A DNA stretch of 64,000 nt, taken from assembly GCF_902459465.1 (NCBI RefSeq), contig NC_047069.1, forward strand, positions 4,559,171 to 4,623,170, read 5' to 3'. Of the stretch, positions 53,601-64,000 are shown one piece after another. Within the stretch, counting starts at the first letter, position 1, and each line of letters starts with the position of its first letter. Below the pieces are notes generated by a model. The model was not told the origin of the DNA, made no database searches, and worked only from the letters and a program-made list of their open reading frames with translations. The stretch is from Asterias rubens (taxonomy: Eukaryota > Echinodermata > Asteroidea > Forcipulatida > Asteriidae). The position numbers were made by a program, and so were the translations under genes.

Positions 53601-56600
53601 CAGAAACATTAGGGCAAACCTCTTCTCTAAGTGATTAAGTGTAACTGGGTTATTTCACCTGCGTTACACAATACTTGGAGATTAAGTCCCATGAAGGACT
53701 TAGCAATATTGGTTAAGAGCCTGCTTAACATGGACTCAAACCCGGACTCTGCTGAACAGAAAGCACCAGCGCTTGACTGCTCAGTCACAACATACCAATG
53801 TCTTTTTTCTTGAATTGATATTGGTGATGTATTCGTGCATATAGATTGTGAAAAAAAAAACTAAGAATTGCTGAATGGCCAATTTTACAGGACAAAATCT
53901 GCACCAGCCCTTGTGCCAGGTACTATCTCTTCTACGTGTTATAAAAAAAATCACGACATCTTGACATATTTGTGCCTGTACAAATATTATCTTAGTTTCT
54001 ATTAAAAGTTGTAACCTTTGTTCATTAACTTTTGAATAATATTTGTATTTTATTTTTAGCATTGTTTACAATATTGTACTGTTCTCGTTAAATTCTAGGG
54101 ACATGCGAATCTTGATTGTAAAACTTAGAGTTGTTCATTTCAAGTCTTTAGATTCTTAAAAACACTACTTTTTATGACTGATACAGGAGCCCGAAGTAGA
54201 GTTTGAAGTGGAGAGTCATTTTGAAGGTCGTTCAGTACCGAAGCTTGGATCTTTAATTGTCAGTCAAGTAAGTCAAATGTAAAGAGACTTAAAAACAAAC
54301 ACCCCCTCACCATCAAAACATACATGTGGCTGATGTGAACTACATGTAAATACTAATTTATATCTTTATGCAAAATAGCCACGAATGGCCAGTTAGTTTA
54401 TAGACCAAGCAGTCTCTTCTTAAAATTCAAAATGTTTTCGATCAGTGTGGAACATTAGATTATTATGTTAAATACTACTGCATTAACCCCACATTTTCAC
54501 ACTACACTTTAATCTGGAGAATCTCCCTGTTATGAGAAAACAAATTTAACACAGAGATTCTGCTGATCAGAAACACCAGAGCTTGAGTTTGATGCTCTCT
54601 GCTAGAGCAATTGCCAAGAAGCAGACTGGCGTGCACAGCATCTGTCTTTACGAAACACAACTTTACTTGTTTAACTCTCCATACAGCTCAGGAAAACATT
54701 GAGAAAGAAGCACACCCTTCCAAACTATAAGATGCGCTACCAGCCTTTCTACGTCAAGCCGGCGCCTCCTCATAGCAGTGGAGATGTCTACGTTCATGAT
54801 GCCAAGATAACAACTGGCAAGATGGCGGTCACAGTGATTGAGTGCAGTAGGTTATCAGTATCAGCAGCGCAGAAGGGACTGTCGGAAATCTACTGCACCT
54901 TGTCAGTCAGTAAGTGTGTGAATCTATTTATTTATCTACTTTGAATGCACTGTGGTCATGCGCAGTACCTCAGGCATCCAAAGCTCCATGTGGTCTTCAA
55001 GTTCCAGCGTCGGATTCTCCCGTACTCCGTTGTCAAATTGGCAGTTTTGATCCCAGTTGTGCACCTGTTCGAAGACTTCCACCAAGTCTCATGTGTGAAT
55101 TTATTGACTTATTTATTTGTCATGCACTGACGTTACATAAGGCGCCACTCCCTCTCAGAAATTTAGTGATTGTCCTGTGAGCAAAGAATGGTGAGCGCAA
55201 GTGCAAATTTAAGAGTTAGCAGAGCCATAAAGTTGGACTCTTGTGAGAAGGCACCAGTGTCTCTTTTTATTAATGGCATGTTAGATGGCTGTGCACTCCT
55301 ATCAGAGAGATTGACTATTCCCTCATTTTTTTTCCTAATAACAGACCCAGATCCGTGGAACCAAGAAGATATTGTCCGCCGCTTCCCGGGGGAAACATTT
55401 GAGGTGGAGTTGCCCAAAGGTGGCCCTCGAGTGGGCGTCACATTTAGGACTGGGTACCATGAGTATGACGTGGTCATTGCTTCCATCAATCGAGATTCGC
55501 CGGCTGGCCAAACTGAGCTCAAAAAGGTAAGTTAGCAGACAACACTTTGTCATAGGTTTAGTAGGGATGTACCGACAACAGGCTTGGTGTTTGCAGTATT
55601 GCTGTGGGTTGTGAAAAGATCTTGGACCAATTTATTTAGTATGAAACTTAATTTTTGCAATGATAATGTCACAATTTAACATCATGAGAAAATACAATTA
55701 GCTGTTGCAAACTGCTTACCAAACAAATGGATTTATGGTATACAAATGCAAAAAGATATTGACCTGATGTTTCGACACCATTGCAGAGTTTTTTCAAAGG
55801 CTAAGAATTCAAAATCACATGACTTGTTTAGCTTCATCACTTTTTGTATTGCCTTATTTGAGTAGTTTATATACTTATGTATATATTGTGTTTTTCTCTT
55901 GGACCCTTTTTGTAGGGGGACCTTATTCTTGCAGTGGAAGGAATTCGAGTGACATCAACTAAACATGCCGCTAAGCTCATCAAACAAACCAAGGACAGGT
56001 ATAACAGTATTTACTACTTTGGTGTGTACACTCATTTTTTGGTTAAAATAAAAACTTGACATAGGAGGTAGAGAGCTTCTTTTAATTGAATATGATAATG
56101 CCACAACTCTTTGCTTTCTCAGGTGTCTATTAAGAGTGCAGCGTCCTGCCCAGCCCATTGATATGACCCAAACAGATAGCCACACAACCACAGACAGTGG
56201 CACACAGAAGAATGTTGAAGTGGTGGATGCACAGCTAGACGACAATGACTACGAAGATTTCATCAATGTGAAAATGATGCAGACTCTGTTGGTGAGTGCT
56301 GATGAGGTGGACCTCTTACCACGGGCACCCACTGCTCCAGGTGGTCTTCAAGTCCCAGCGACAGATTCTCCAGTACTCCGTCGTCGAACTGGCAGCTCTG
56401 ATCCCACTTCTGCACCTGTTCGAAGACTTTCATCCAGTCTTGACTACTCCACCCTGAGGAATCTCTCCACAGCTGTGGATCGAGAAAACAGACTTCAGAG
56501 CATCAAGATGCTGTTTAAGGAATCTATGCAGGCCAAACCGGGTCCGAGGAAAAAACAGAAACAGGTCAAGAATCCAGTGATTTCCAGTTTGCAGGGACAG

Positions 56601-59600
56601 GGGGACGCAGACAATCAAGAGGTTGACCCTGACAAGATAAGTCTTAACAGCTTAGCATCTTTGCCTGATGAGACTGATATGGCGGGAAGTTCCAATACAG
56701 CATCTGTGGTGACTGGATCCTCTGCATCCATTGGTGGAGGGGACCAGGCAGCAACTTCTGAACCAGCAAACTCTGAGTTTTCAGGCTATGATGATTTATA
56801 TGAAACATCTCTAGTTCCTGCTTTTGACGTGAGTTTAATATCAGTAAAAAATAACTAATCAGCTAGTTGTTTGTTAAGCCTTATTGATCTAGGTTGTATA
56901 TCTTTAAGGACATGTCACATGGGACCATGTTCCTTGAAGCAATTTACAGGGAACCAATTCCAGGCAATCCCAAACAAGAAAATTCATTCACATTTTTTTT
57001 AAAATTAATTTCTTAAAGGTTAGCATACAAAACTATCCCATTCATATTTACCAGGAACCACTCTGGGACGAAACTTTCACTTTTGAGATTGACGAGTACG
57101 ATCGTTATCTCAACGTATGTGTGTGGAATCGCATCCCGCTTTCCAGTGGAACTAAAGACATCTTGATTGGTTACACATGCGTACCGCTGATGGATGTGGC
57201 CTTACAGTGCCTCAACACCAAGGCTGGGGAACATCTACAGCTGTGTAAACTACATCCTCCGGAACAGAGGGCTGGGGCAACGTAAGTGGCAAAGTTAGCT
57301 CATATAGTGTGTACTCGAACAGGTTCTCAACCCTTTTGAGCATAATTTGTTTGCGGTTTGTGTTTTACTGAGTTGTAGTTTAAATATTTGGCTCCGAAAT
57401 TTGCATACGTCTCTCTGTAATTTATCTGATTTTTAATGCCTAGCAATAATGGACATGTATTTTGTGCTGGTATCTGCATTAACATTATCACCTCCATTAT
57501 TTGGCAAGTTACTTAATTCCTAAACATTCCATACAAAATTGGGTATGTAGATCGAGTTGTTAACCACCAGTTCTTTCCAGAACCAACACTACTCAAAAGA
57601 GATATTCACATGGTGTTACCGCAAACCTCTCTTAGCTAACAGTATTATAATTTCCCCCTCCATCTCGTTCTGAACACTTTCACTGGTCCTCTTTATGTAG
57701 TCGGTTACCTGGCCAGTCCTACTTGTACCAACACTCTGGTTTTGAGAGCCGGCTTTGCTACGGTGACGTCACCCTCTTCTTCAATCACACACCGTCTGGG
57801 GAACAACCTCCATCCCAGGAAGATCTAGACACGACCGAGTCTCTACTCAAAGAGCTCCAGAGTAAACACAAGACACTGGCAGAGGAAAGATGGAAGACAC
57901 TCAATAAGACCAAAGGCAACAAGTACACAAGGCCGGATGAACTTAAGTAAGAAACTCTGTTTTTAAAGGGAAACTTTGTTATCTCCTTAAATGGATTTAC
58001 TCCTTTTGGTTTTTACCCATATACACGGATGTGTGTCAACACTATATACTCAATACTTACCCAAGTTCTGAGCAAAAAATCACAGGCATATTACTCAGGT
58101 GGGATTCAAACCCAAAACCTTTGCAATTCTAGAGCAGTGTCATACCGAATAGAATCCTATGTTTTAGCAGCGGGTACTGCAAACGTTTTAAATTGAAATG
58201 TGAAATTTGAATTGTATACGTTTTGTAATTGGATCCAAGTGTTTGTCTCAACCCTATGTGTGGTTATAGAATATACTATGAAAATAGTGAATGTGGGATA
58301 AATTAGTTTTAAAGGCTTTGTTTTTGTTTTTTCATTTCTGTGCAGTTTATTTCCAGGGTTACAGCATAGGTTTGTTGGAACTCATTTTTCAGTACCTACA
58401 AGATGTGATTTCTGCTCTAAAAAGGTAAAAATTGTGTGTTGTCATTTTTTTTTTATTCACTCAATTTTTTCGGATAGTCACTACCAATGCATTTTTCTAC
58501 ACAGTCTTTTGTTAAGAGCTTTAATATATTAACAACAGCATCTGTAATAATTAATTTTCTTAATTTATTATATTTTGTCCATACAATTGTTCCTGCTTAG
58601 CTTTTGACTAGTGCCATTTGTTCAGCGCCCTAGAGCATGCCTACATAAAGGGGCTATAGAAGTCTTGATGTTATTATATAGTCATGTTGGGTCTCAGAAT
58701 CCATCACTGCAATAGCCTATCTTTCTGAAAGTGTGTATATACTCCGCGCCTTGAGTACCTTGTTTGATAGGTACATGCGCTATATAAGACTTTGATTATA
58801 ATGTTGAAATTTTGTATACATGACCATTTTTATCAATTCAAACTTTTTTTTTTAGGTTTGGACCAAATATGCTTTCAAATGTCAGATTTGTCAGTTGATT
58901 TGTCATAAGAAATGTTCAGAGAAGACGCAAGCTCAACTACCATGTGACAGGTACAGTACAAATTTGCTATTGCTTCATTCATTTGATCTATGCTAACGTT
59001 GTATGCTGTTTGTCCTTATATTAACTGTTTTTGAATCATGGCATTTGTTGGGCTTAAATGCGGTTTTTGACTAATGCCTGTATTTTGTTTTTCAGCTCTT
59101 TTTGTTTTAGTGAAGTTATTTGTCTTTTGGAATTTGAAAAGATTCTTAGAGATCATAGGAAATAAATAAAACATAACATCCAACATTATTTTGATATTCG
59201 AACCATTGGTTTTCACTTTATCCTAAATATTTTACATTAAGGTATTGATGTCCAGAACTATAAGCCTGTGTTTCAAATGGTTTGTATTATCAGCTTGGTC
59301 TTAGTTTTTGTCTTGGCTTTTCAGGTCTAATTGGTCTGAGTCTCACACTTTCATATCCAAACTATATACCTGCAGCATTGGAGCTGATTTTGAAGCTGTT
59401 ACAAGCTCTTTGAACTTTAAGGCTGTGTTCAAATTGATTGATTTTTAGCAGTGGCTACAGCCGCAATGCCAAAAAGTCCTACTTAATGTTCCCATTGCAG
59501 TCACTGGACATGGCTTAATCGTTGCTCATTTTGGCCTGAAGAAGCTAACAACGGCTTCAGTGTTAAATATTTTGTTTTCTCTCATTTATTATTCATTCCA

Positions 59601-62600
59601 CTTATTTTAAAAGTGCTAGATGTTTTTGCCTTAAAGAAAACTGTTTCCAAGATGAAACACTCTTGCACCTTATTTCAGAACTGTTCACAGAAACTGTCAT
59701 GATGCCCTGGGACTGGAAGATAATGTCTTCTAGTTGCTTAGCGCCCTCGTGCAATGGTTGGTGACCCTTGTATCTTGCACAATGACTGTGGTGCATTGTT
59801 GCGCATTCTTGCATGGCATGACCCTGTCATCTTCCGAAAAAGACAATTTAACCTACATAACACTACCACAACTGCAAGTAGCTGATTTATTATTTGATGC
59901 ATAGCCCACAAATTAAGGCTTTCTTCATATGGTGTAGTGAATTCATTGTACCATCACTTCAACTGCACATTGTTTCTCAGCCTCTCTCAAATTTCTCAGG
60001 TTTTGGATGCTTTTCTTCATCTGAAATTTTTCTGGGTAGAATTCAATGTCTACCTTTTGTTTGTCTTTTGAGTGGCTAACTTTCTTTCCAGGGGATGGTA
60101 CATCATTACCTCTTGGAAGAGGGCATTTTTCCCATTCTGGTTTACAATTAGGAAATAAAAGAGTAGGCGGTGAGGTCTTTATAAACAGCCGCTCAAAACC
60201 AGCAGGATTATGGTCGTGTGATAAAAGATATAGCCAAGGCAACCATTTGTCCCTTAGAAAAGTTTACATTCATCTGCAAGGGGGTCATCCAATTACCTTA
60301 ATAAAACACTTTCATTGTAAGTACATTCTCTTATCATGCATTCTCAGAAAACAAGAGGAAGCTTCAATTAGCTACTGTTAGTCAAATCCATAATACCTGC
60401 AGCTTAAACAGACCTTGGTGTAAGCATGTTTTGTATGGAAAGTTTTTAGGTTTTTGGTTAACAAGTACATACTACCATTGAAATCCAACCAAAATTGAAT
60501 ATTTCCTTTGTTACAACACTAATGTACATTAACATGTCCCAGTGCAGTATGTCCATTGTACAAATATTACATACATATGAGTGAATTGTCAGGGAATGTA
60601 GTCACAAGGTGAAGTATGGACTCTTCCGGTTCATGAGGTGACTCTGCAACAGTGCGCAAACTGAATGCATGCAATGTCCGTTTAATGTAAATCACACATA
60701 GATCCTTGTCATTTGATATTGTTTTCCCAACACCTGCAAAATAAGAAACTCGACCATCCCACATTCTGACTATTATAAAAACAACTTCTAAACTTGCCTC
60801 ATTGGGACAAAACTTGGAACAACTATTTTGAAAATGACGCTATGACAGCGTCCAATAATTTCTTATGTTGGACTCTAATATTAAATTGTGGAGCATCGTG
60901 GCAGCAAATACATAGCAAAATAAAGGATGACACGTGACGCGTATTCGACCAATGGAATGATAAGAATCTGTGTGTGTGGTATGTAACATTGAATATAACT
61001 TGCATAAAAGCCAAATTCATACTTTACACACATATTGATGTAAGACAGTGAAGCACTCTGCATCATGGTTATGAAGCCATTATTAATCAAATCTTGTGTG
61101 CCCGTTGACCTTTGATGATATAATTCTACTAGGTACTAATATATTTGAGCATGTATTTTCCACAGCCATATGGTGTTACAGTTGGCCTATATTCATTCTT
61201 GATTTGTTACTCAAATGTTGCACTGGTCCTCATATCGGTGAATTGTTTACTTCAAGACAGTGGACACTATTGATAATTGTCAAAGACTAGCCTTCACAGT
61301 TCGTGTATCTCAACATATGCATAAAATAACAAAGCTGTGAAAATTTGATCTCAATCGGTCGTCGAATTTGTGAGATAATAATGAATGGAAAAAACACCCT
61401 TGTCACACGAAGTTGTGTGCTTTCTGATGCTTGATTTCAAGACGTCATATTCTAAACTTGAGGTCTCGAAATCAAATTCGTGGAAAATTACTTCTTTCTC
61501 GAAACTATGGCACTTCAGAGAGAGCCGTTTTTCACAATGTTTTATACCATCACCTCTCCCCAATACTCGTAATCAAGAAAGGTTTTATGATGATAATTAT
61601 TTTGAGTAATTCCCAATAGTGTCCACTGCCTTTACCATCAAACATTTCTCTTGTACATGTTAAACATAAAACAGGTTCAAGCATGACTTTTTAAAATTTA
61701 TATAATATAGTATATAGGCCTATAAGTCTTTATTATTTCTGAAGATACAAAAAGACCTTTTTTGAAATCATGGGTACTGCTCCTCCAGCATTCATAACAA
61801 TTTTCATCCGTGTACTTTCTGCCTATGATATCTCATGCAAAAGTCTCCAACAGTTGGTTGATGGAATCTGTGCGGGGGGATAACCTGATACCCATTCTGA
61901 TTCTGCTTAGCATTTTCTTAAAGTATTGCTATTAAGCAAAGCTGCTAAGCAAACGTGTTAGGAGCAGAAGCCATTGCTCCTTTAAGGCACCTGTAAGTAC
62001 ATCACTTTCAGCAATTAAAATTTCTTCAGTAATGGTGCAAAATAGTACTTTATAAATTCTTTCACTAATCATCAAAGTATAAACTGTTTTATAGAGCTCA
62101 AAAATGTGATGCCCATTCGACAATTAGGCATTTTTCAGGAAATGGAACTGGTAGTAAAAGTGAAGAAAACAAAATTATCGTCCATGATATCTATGTGATG
62201 TGATACCTTAATCATGCTGTATAGTGAGAAATACTTATTTTATAGGCCTAAATTTACAAATGTAGCTGTAATTTAATAGCTCTACATGTATTTCTAGTCC
62301 ATTTGTTTAGGAAATAAACCTAGTCTGACATGTAGACATTAAGACGTTAATCAATCTGCAAAAAGGTCCACTTTAGAAAAAGCGAAACTCAAATAATCGG
62401 TGACCCAATTTTAAAATTAATTTTTGTTTTAACTGTGATCGCTTTATGTGCATCATGAAAAGGAGGTATTAATCCTTCATTTATTCGGGAAAACAAATAA
62501 TATCTAGGCCTAAGCCTGCCATTATACTAATTGGAAAGTACGTTTTGATAATTGTTTACTCTCTGTTCTTCTTATTGTCCACAGTCTTATGTTATCTTCG

Positions 62601-63924
62601 GATTGTAAATTCACCACATTACTTCAGTAAAACACTCCCTGACTTTTCTCTCCAGAACCAAAGTGTGGCGGAAACCGGACCAGTCCTCCCCGCAGAAGGA
62701 TCTGAAGAATCTAGACCCCTCCCCTCAGACAACGCCTACAACGCAGCGGCGGGGCTTATCCCCGCAGCCCTCCCCCAACCCCTCCCCGGTCCCGTCACCT
62801 CATGACTCCTCCCAGTCTTCGGACGAAGAGGAATACGATGATATCAACACGGCCGTCCGAGGTCTGAACCGACTGAAGAAGGATCTCAGAGACCTGGCTA
62901 GAGCTGAAGGCAACCGCATCGATGACACCGATGCTGTATTCATGACAGCTGCTAGAGAGGCAAGTGCAGTTTTCAATTTGAATAGCAAAAAGAAATTGGG
63001 GTGTTATGGCTTAGTAGTTAAGAGCATCAGACTCAAGCTCTGGTGTTTCTGATCAGCAGAGTGTGGTTTCGAGTCCCGGTCTTGACACTTGTGTGACCAA
63101 GACACTTAACCACTATTGCTTTGTCCTTGGTGTGACACATAAAAAAAGTTGGTACCATGTGGTGTGTAATGCTTATAAAAGAATCCAGTTACACTTACTG
63201 CTAACAGAAGGAGAGTACCCGTGTTTCTATCAATTGCTGTTTAAATTTCGTGTTTTAGTCTAATAGTTCAAAGAGCTCCACCCTCCATGATAATTTAAGA
63301 AGAGCAGTTTATAACTTTTCTCATACTTTCTTAAAATGAAGGAATGCTTGATAAATTTGTTACTGTTTGGTGTTTTTTTCAGCTCGGCCGGGAGTTGCAT
63401 GTCGATCTTCCAATTGATGAGAGAAAGGAGAAACTGGAAGCAATGGTAAGGGGGAGTAAGGGGTGATAAGCTTTTTGTTTAGGGTTGTTTTCGGAGGGGG
63501 AGCTTTTCACTTTCATAAATTTCACTAGGAGAAGTTTAGTGCCCAAAATCTCCAAGGGAGATTGGCATAGTACTATATATCACCAGTAAATGCTATACCA
63601 TCTTCTGATTGTTGTCAATAGGTAAGTAAACTTCAGAAGGAGATAGACGCAGAGGTCGACCGTCAGCTGCAGTTGTCCCAAGAGATCCAAGCCGACCAGC
63701 ACCGACCCCAGCAGCGCCTCAGCCAGCAGCAACTCCACCAGCGCCAACAGCAGCAGCAGCGCCATCAGCGCAAGACCAACAGCATGTCCCGTAGTGAAGA
63801 ACGCATGCAGATGCTGGCTGTCCTGATGCTGCACTACTGCGCAGGCATACAGCACTGCAATGAGATGCCGTCGCCGCCGCCAGTGGAGGAGCAGAATGGA
63901 GAGGTGAATGACAGCTGTGGGTAA
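47689..63924 (+). CDS. PDZD8: PDZD8, SMP/PDZ/C2/C1-domain ER contact-site protein
   Basis: ER membrane protein that transfers lipids at ER-endosome and ER-mitochondria contacts. Exons: 47689-47835, 49202-49390, 52263-52355, 53325-53501, 54187-54267, 54687-54909, 55345-55526, 55916-55998, 56123-56828, 57055-57281, 57701-57946, 58346-58424, 58856-58950, 62656-62959, 63383-63445 and 63622-63924. All phases match; 1065 aa if the TAA at 63922-63924 is used (human 1154). Domains: one N-terminal membrane segment (residues 4-27), SMP (about 60-290; FLFRELKDASFVRRWV, EYNGG, VDVDLVFG, NPYTHWSMSFYD, KKHTLPNYKMRY), PDZ (about 305-400), a Ser/Pro-rich linker, C2-like (about 615-740), C1 zinc finger (about 793-842; H, CxxC, CxxC, HxxxC), then a coiled coil and a conserved MLAVLMLHYCAGI helix. 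Intron 14 has a GC donor. A donor-like ggtaagg overlaps the stop, so a further exon may lie to the right. Confidence 0.96.
47845..48201 (-). mobile_element. tRNA-headed SINE (family 1)
   Basis: On the minus strand: a head with ttgtggcctagtggatac and ggttcaagttccgg, then acaattaacgataattgct, an ggtaaatgg block, and a tail reading tttgagaagccc with gtgaaataaaacgc and an ATT run. A C-run of about 11 lies inside. Confidence 0.75.
48893..49125 (+). mobile_element. SINE with tRNA-Lys-like part
   Basis: Modules ccttaaggttgatccctct, gtgtgatccctggcagttt and taagaggactgcca are followed by a tRNA-like section (49024-49098; aagctcaattggtagagcg, ggcaggtttaaatcc) and tttttcaacccaaaatta. It is the longest copy of this SINE type here. 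Confidence 0.7.
49490..49660. mobile_element. Inverted-repeat element in PDZD8 intron 2
   Basis: Outer arms cttgttgcgaatacccat and gagtatttgcgataagg, and inner arms gccggtctagctagcgatca and tgatcactgggtagacc, mirror each other. No coding capacity. Confidence 0.6.
50105..50240 (-). repeat. SINE fragment, gtttttggccctgtacaccg type
   Basis: Shares tttggtttttggccctgtac, actcagtacttacccaagtt and tctgtgacaaaaaaat with copies at 36785-36905 and 57985-58145. Confidence 0.55.
53585..53810 (-). mobile_element. tRNA-headed SINE (family 1 type head)
   Basis: On the minus strand, gttgtgactgagcagtcaag, gtttgagtccatgtt, and then a body with acttaatctccaagtattgt. It shares the ctctgctgaacagaaa-type head segment with 48140-48200 and 54540-54615. 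It lies in PDZD8 intron 4. Confidence 0.6.
54520..54615 (-). repeat. SINE head fragment
   Basis: gattctgctgatcagaaacac and cagagcttgagtttgatgctc match the inverse of the head at 63015-63065. It lies in PDZD8 intron 5. Confidence 0.55.
54915..55131 (+). pseudogene. Decayed copy of part of a PDZD8 exon
   Basis: 54966-55093 aligns with 56313-56441 inside PDZD8 exon 9 at roughly 80% identity, including gtggtcttcaag and gcacctgttcgaagactt. Read in the matching frame it still gives GLQVPASDSPVLR and APVRRLPPSL, compared with GLQVPATDSPVLR and APVRRLSSSL in the exon. It has no clear splice sites. An imperfect direct repeat (gtgtgaatctatttatttat / gtgtgaatttattgacttat, each ending near atgcactg) flanks it. 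Confidence 0.8.
57985..58145 (-). mobile_element. SINE, gtttttacccatatacacgg type
   Basis: On the minus strand a B-box-like gggtttgaatcccacc is followed by gagtaatatgcctgtgattt, gctcagaacttgggtaagta and ggtaaaaaccaaaag. The same order appears at 36785-36905. It lies in PDZD8 intron 11. Confidence 0.65.
61254..61633 (-). mobile_element. M1-family MITE, well preserved
   Basis: Ends gacagtggacactattgata and aatagtgtccactgcctt are inverse copies. The interior shares acagttcgtgtatctcaaca, cgaaatcaaattcgtgg and tttttcacaatgttttatac with 5188-5573 in reverse. Confidence 0.82.
61880..61985. repeat. M5-like fragment
   Basis: ctgatacccattctgattctgcttagca and attaagcaaagctgctaagc match the family seen at 12133-12325. 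Confidence 0.45.
63000..63235 (+). mobile_element. tRNA-headed SINE inside PDZD8 intron 14
   Basis: The head is ggtgttatggcttagtagttaag with a B-box gtttcgagtcccgg, then acttgtgtgaccaagacac, then a body with catgtggtgtgtaatgc and acccgtgtttct. It starts 41 bp after the GC donor at 62960. Confidence 0.7.
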
Positions 63925-63977
63925 GGTGTTGTAGTTGGTGTACATCATGGCAGTGTGATGGCATATAACCCTATATC

Positions 63978-64000
63978 ATAGAGCTGCTTAAGCACAAAAT
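63978..64000. repeat. M5-family left end at window edge
   Basis: atagagctgcttaagcacaa, the terminal sequence of the M5 family, is cut by the end of the window. Confidence 0.5.

Larger units (their letters stand above)
58951..62655 (+). other. PDZD8 intron 13, 3.7 kb, no other gene seen
   Basis: AT-rich. It contains an M1 MITE (61254-61633) and an M5-like fragment (61880-61985). Open frames around 59894-60381 lack recognisable domains and splice support. Confidence 0.6.

Noticed and set aside
54699-55180. Open frames at 54914-55180 as a possible extra PDZD8 exon
   Set aside because: The matching segment has no convincing acceptor or donor, and the exons at 54687-54909 and 55345-55526 join in phase without it. 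Kept as a decayed duplicate instead.
63580-63964. Long minus-strand open frames opposite the last PDZD8 exon
   Set aside because: They are shadows of a Gln-rich coding exon (CAG/CTG codons) and have no family motifs.

Overview
This window is eukaryotic nuclear DNA. Five protein-coding loci are split by GT-AG introns (one is GC-AG), and they sit among many short inverted-repeat elements, tRNA-derived SINEs and minisatellites. The proteins match animal families at family-diagnostic positions. The repeat landscape (TTAA/TA-flanked palindromic elements, tRNA-headed SINEs) and the degree of divergence from vertebrate proteins suggest a marine deuterostome. An echinoderm, probably a sea star, is my inference; no species can be fixed from the sequence alone.

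Layout, left to right. 1-3085: a head-to-tail array of 16 tRNA-Ser(GCT) genes on the minus strand, with a period of about 195 bp. 3863-10224 (+): the last nine exons of an SLC5 sodium/solute cotransporter of SMIT2/SGLT type. Its 5' part lies left of the window, so the tRNA array probably sits in one of its introns. One exon carries a reading-frame break. 16626-30132 (-): a complete NIPA-type magnesium transporter with six coding exons. 32157-39078 (+): TAF7, a TFIID subunit, with 13 coding exons and an unusual Arg/Pro/Gly/Ser N-terminus. 39799-45787 (-): FRG1, complete with eight exons. 47689 to at least 63924 (+): PDZD8, an ER membrane-contact lipid-transfer protein, with 16 coding exons seen.

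NIPA/TAF7 and FRG1/PDZD8 are head-to-head pairs that may share promoter regions. TAF7 and FRG1 converge, with 3' ends that must nearly touch or overlap. I checked splice phases exon by exon. All junctions keep frame except one exon of the SLC5 gene. Calculated lengths are 412 aa (NIPA), 436 aa (TAF7), 260 aa (FRG1) and 1065 aa (PDZD8, if the stop at 63924 is used).

The genes have unrelated jobs (solute transport, Mg2+ transport, transcription initiation, RNA processing, lipid transfer), so this is not a functional cluster. The most unusual material is in the non-coding DNA: the higher-order organised tRNA array and a decayed tRNA relic nearby; a MITE that appears to have expanded into a tandem array; nested MITEs; a MITE insertion whose empty site survives in a paralogous repeat; a minisatellite that multiplies the acceptor region of an FRG1 exon; and a decayed copy of part of a PDZD8 exon in an upstream PDZD8 intron.
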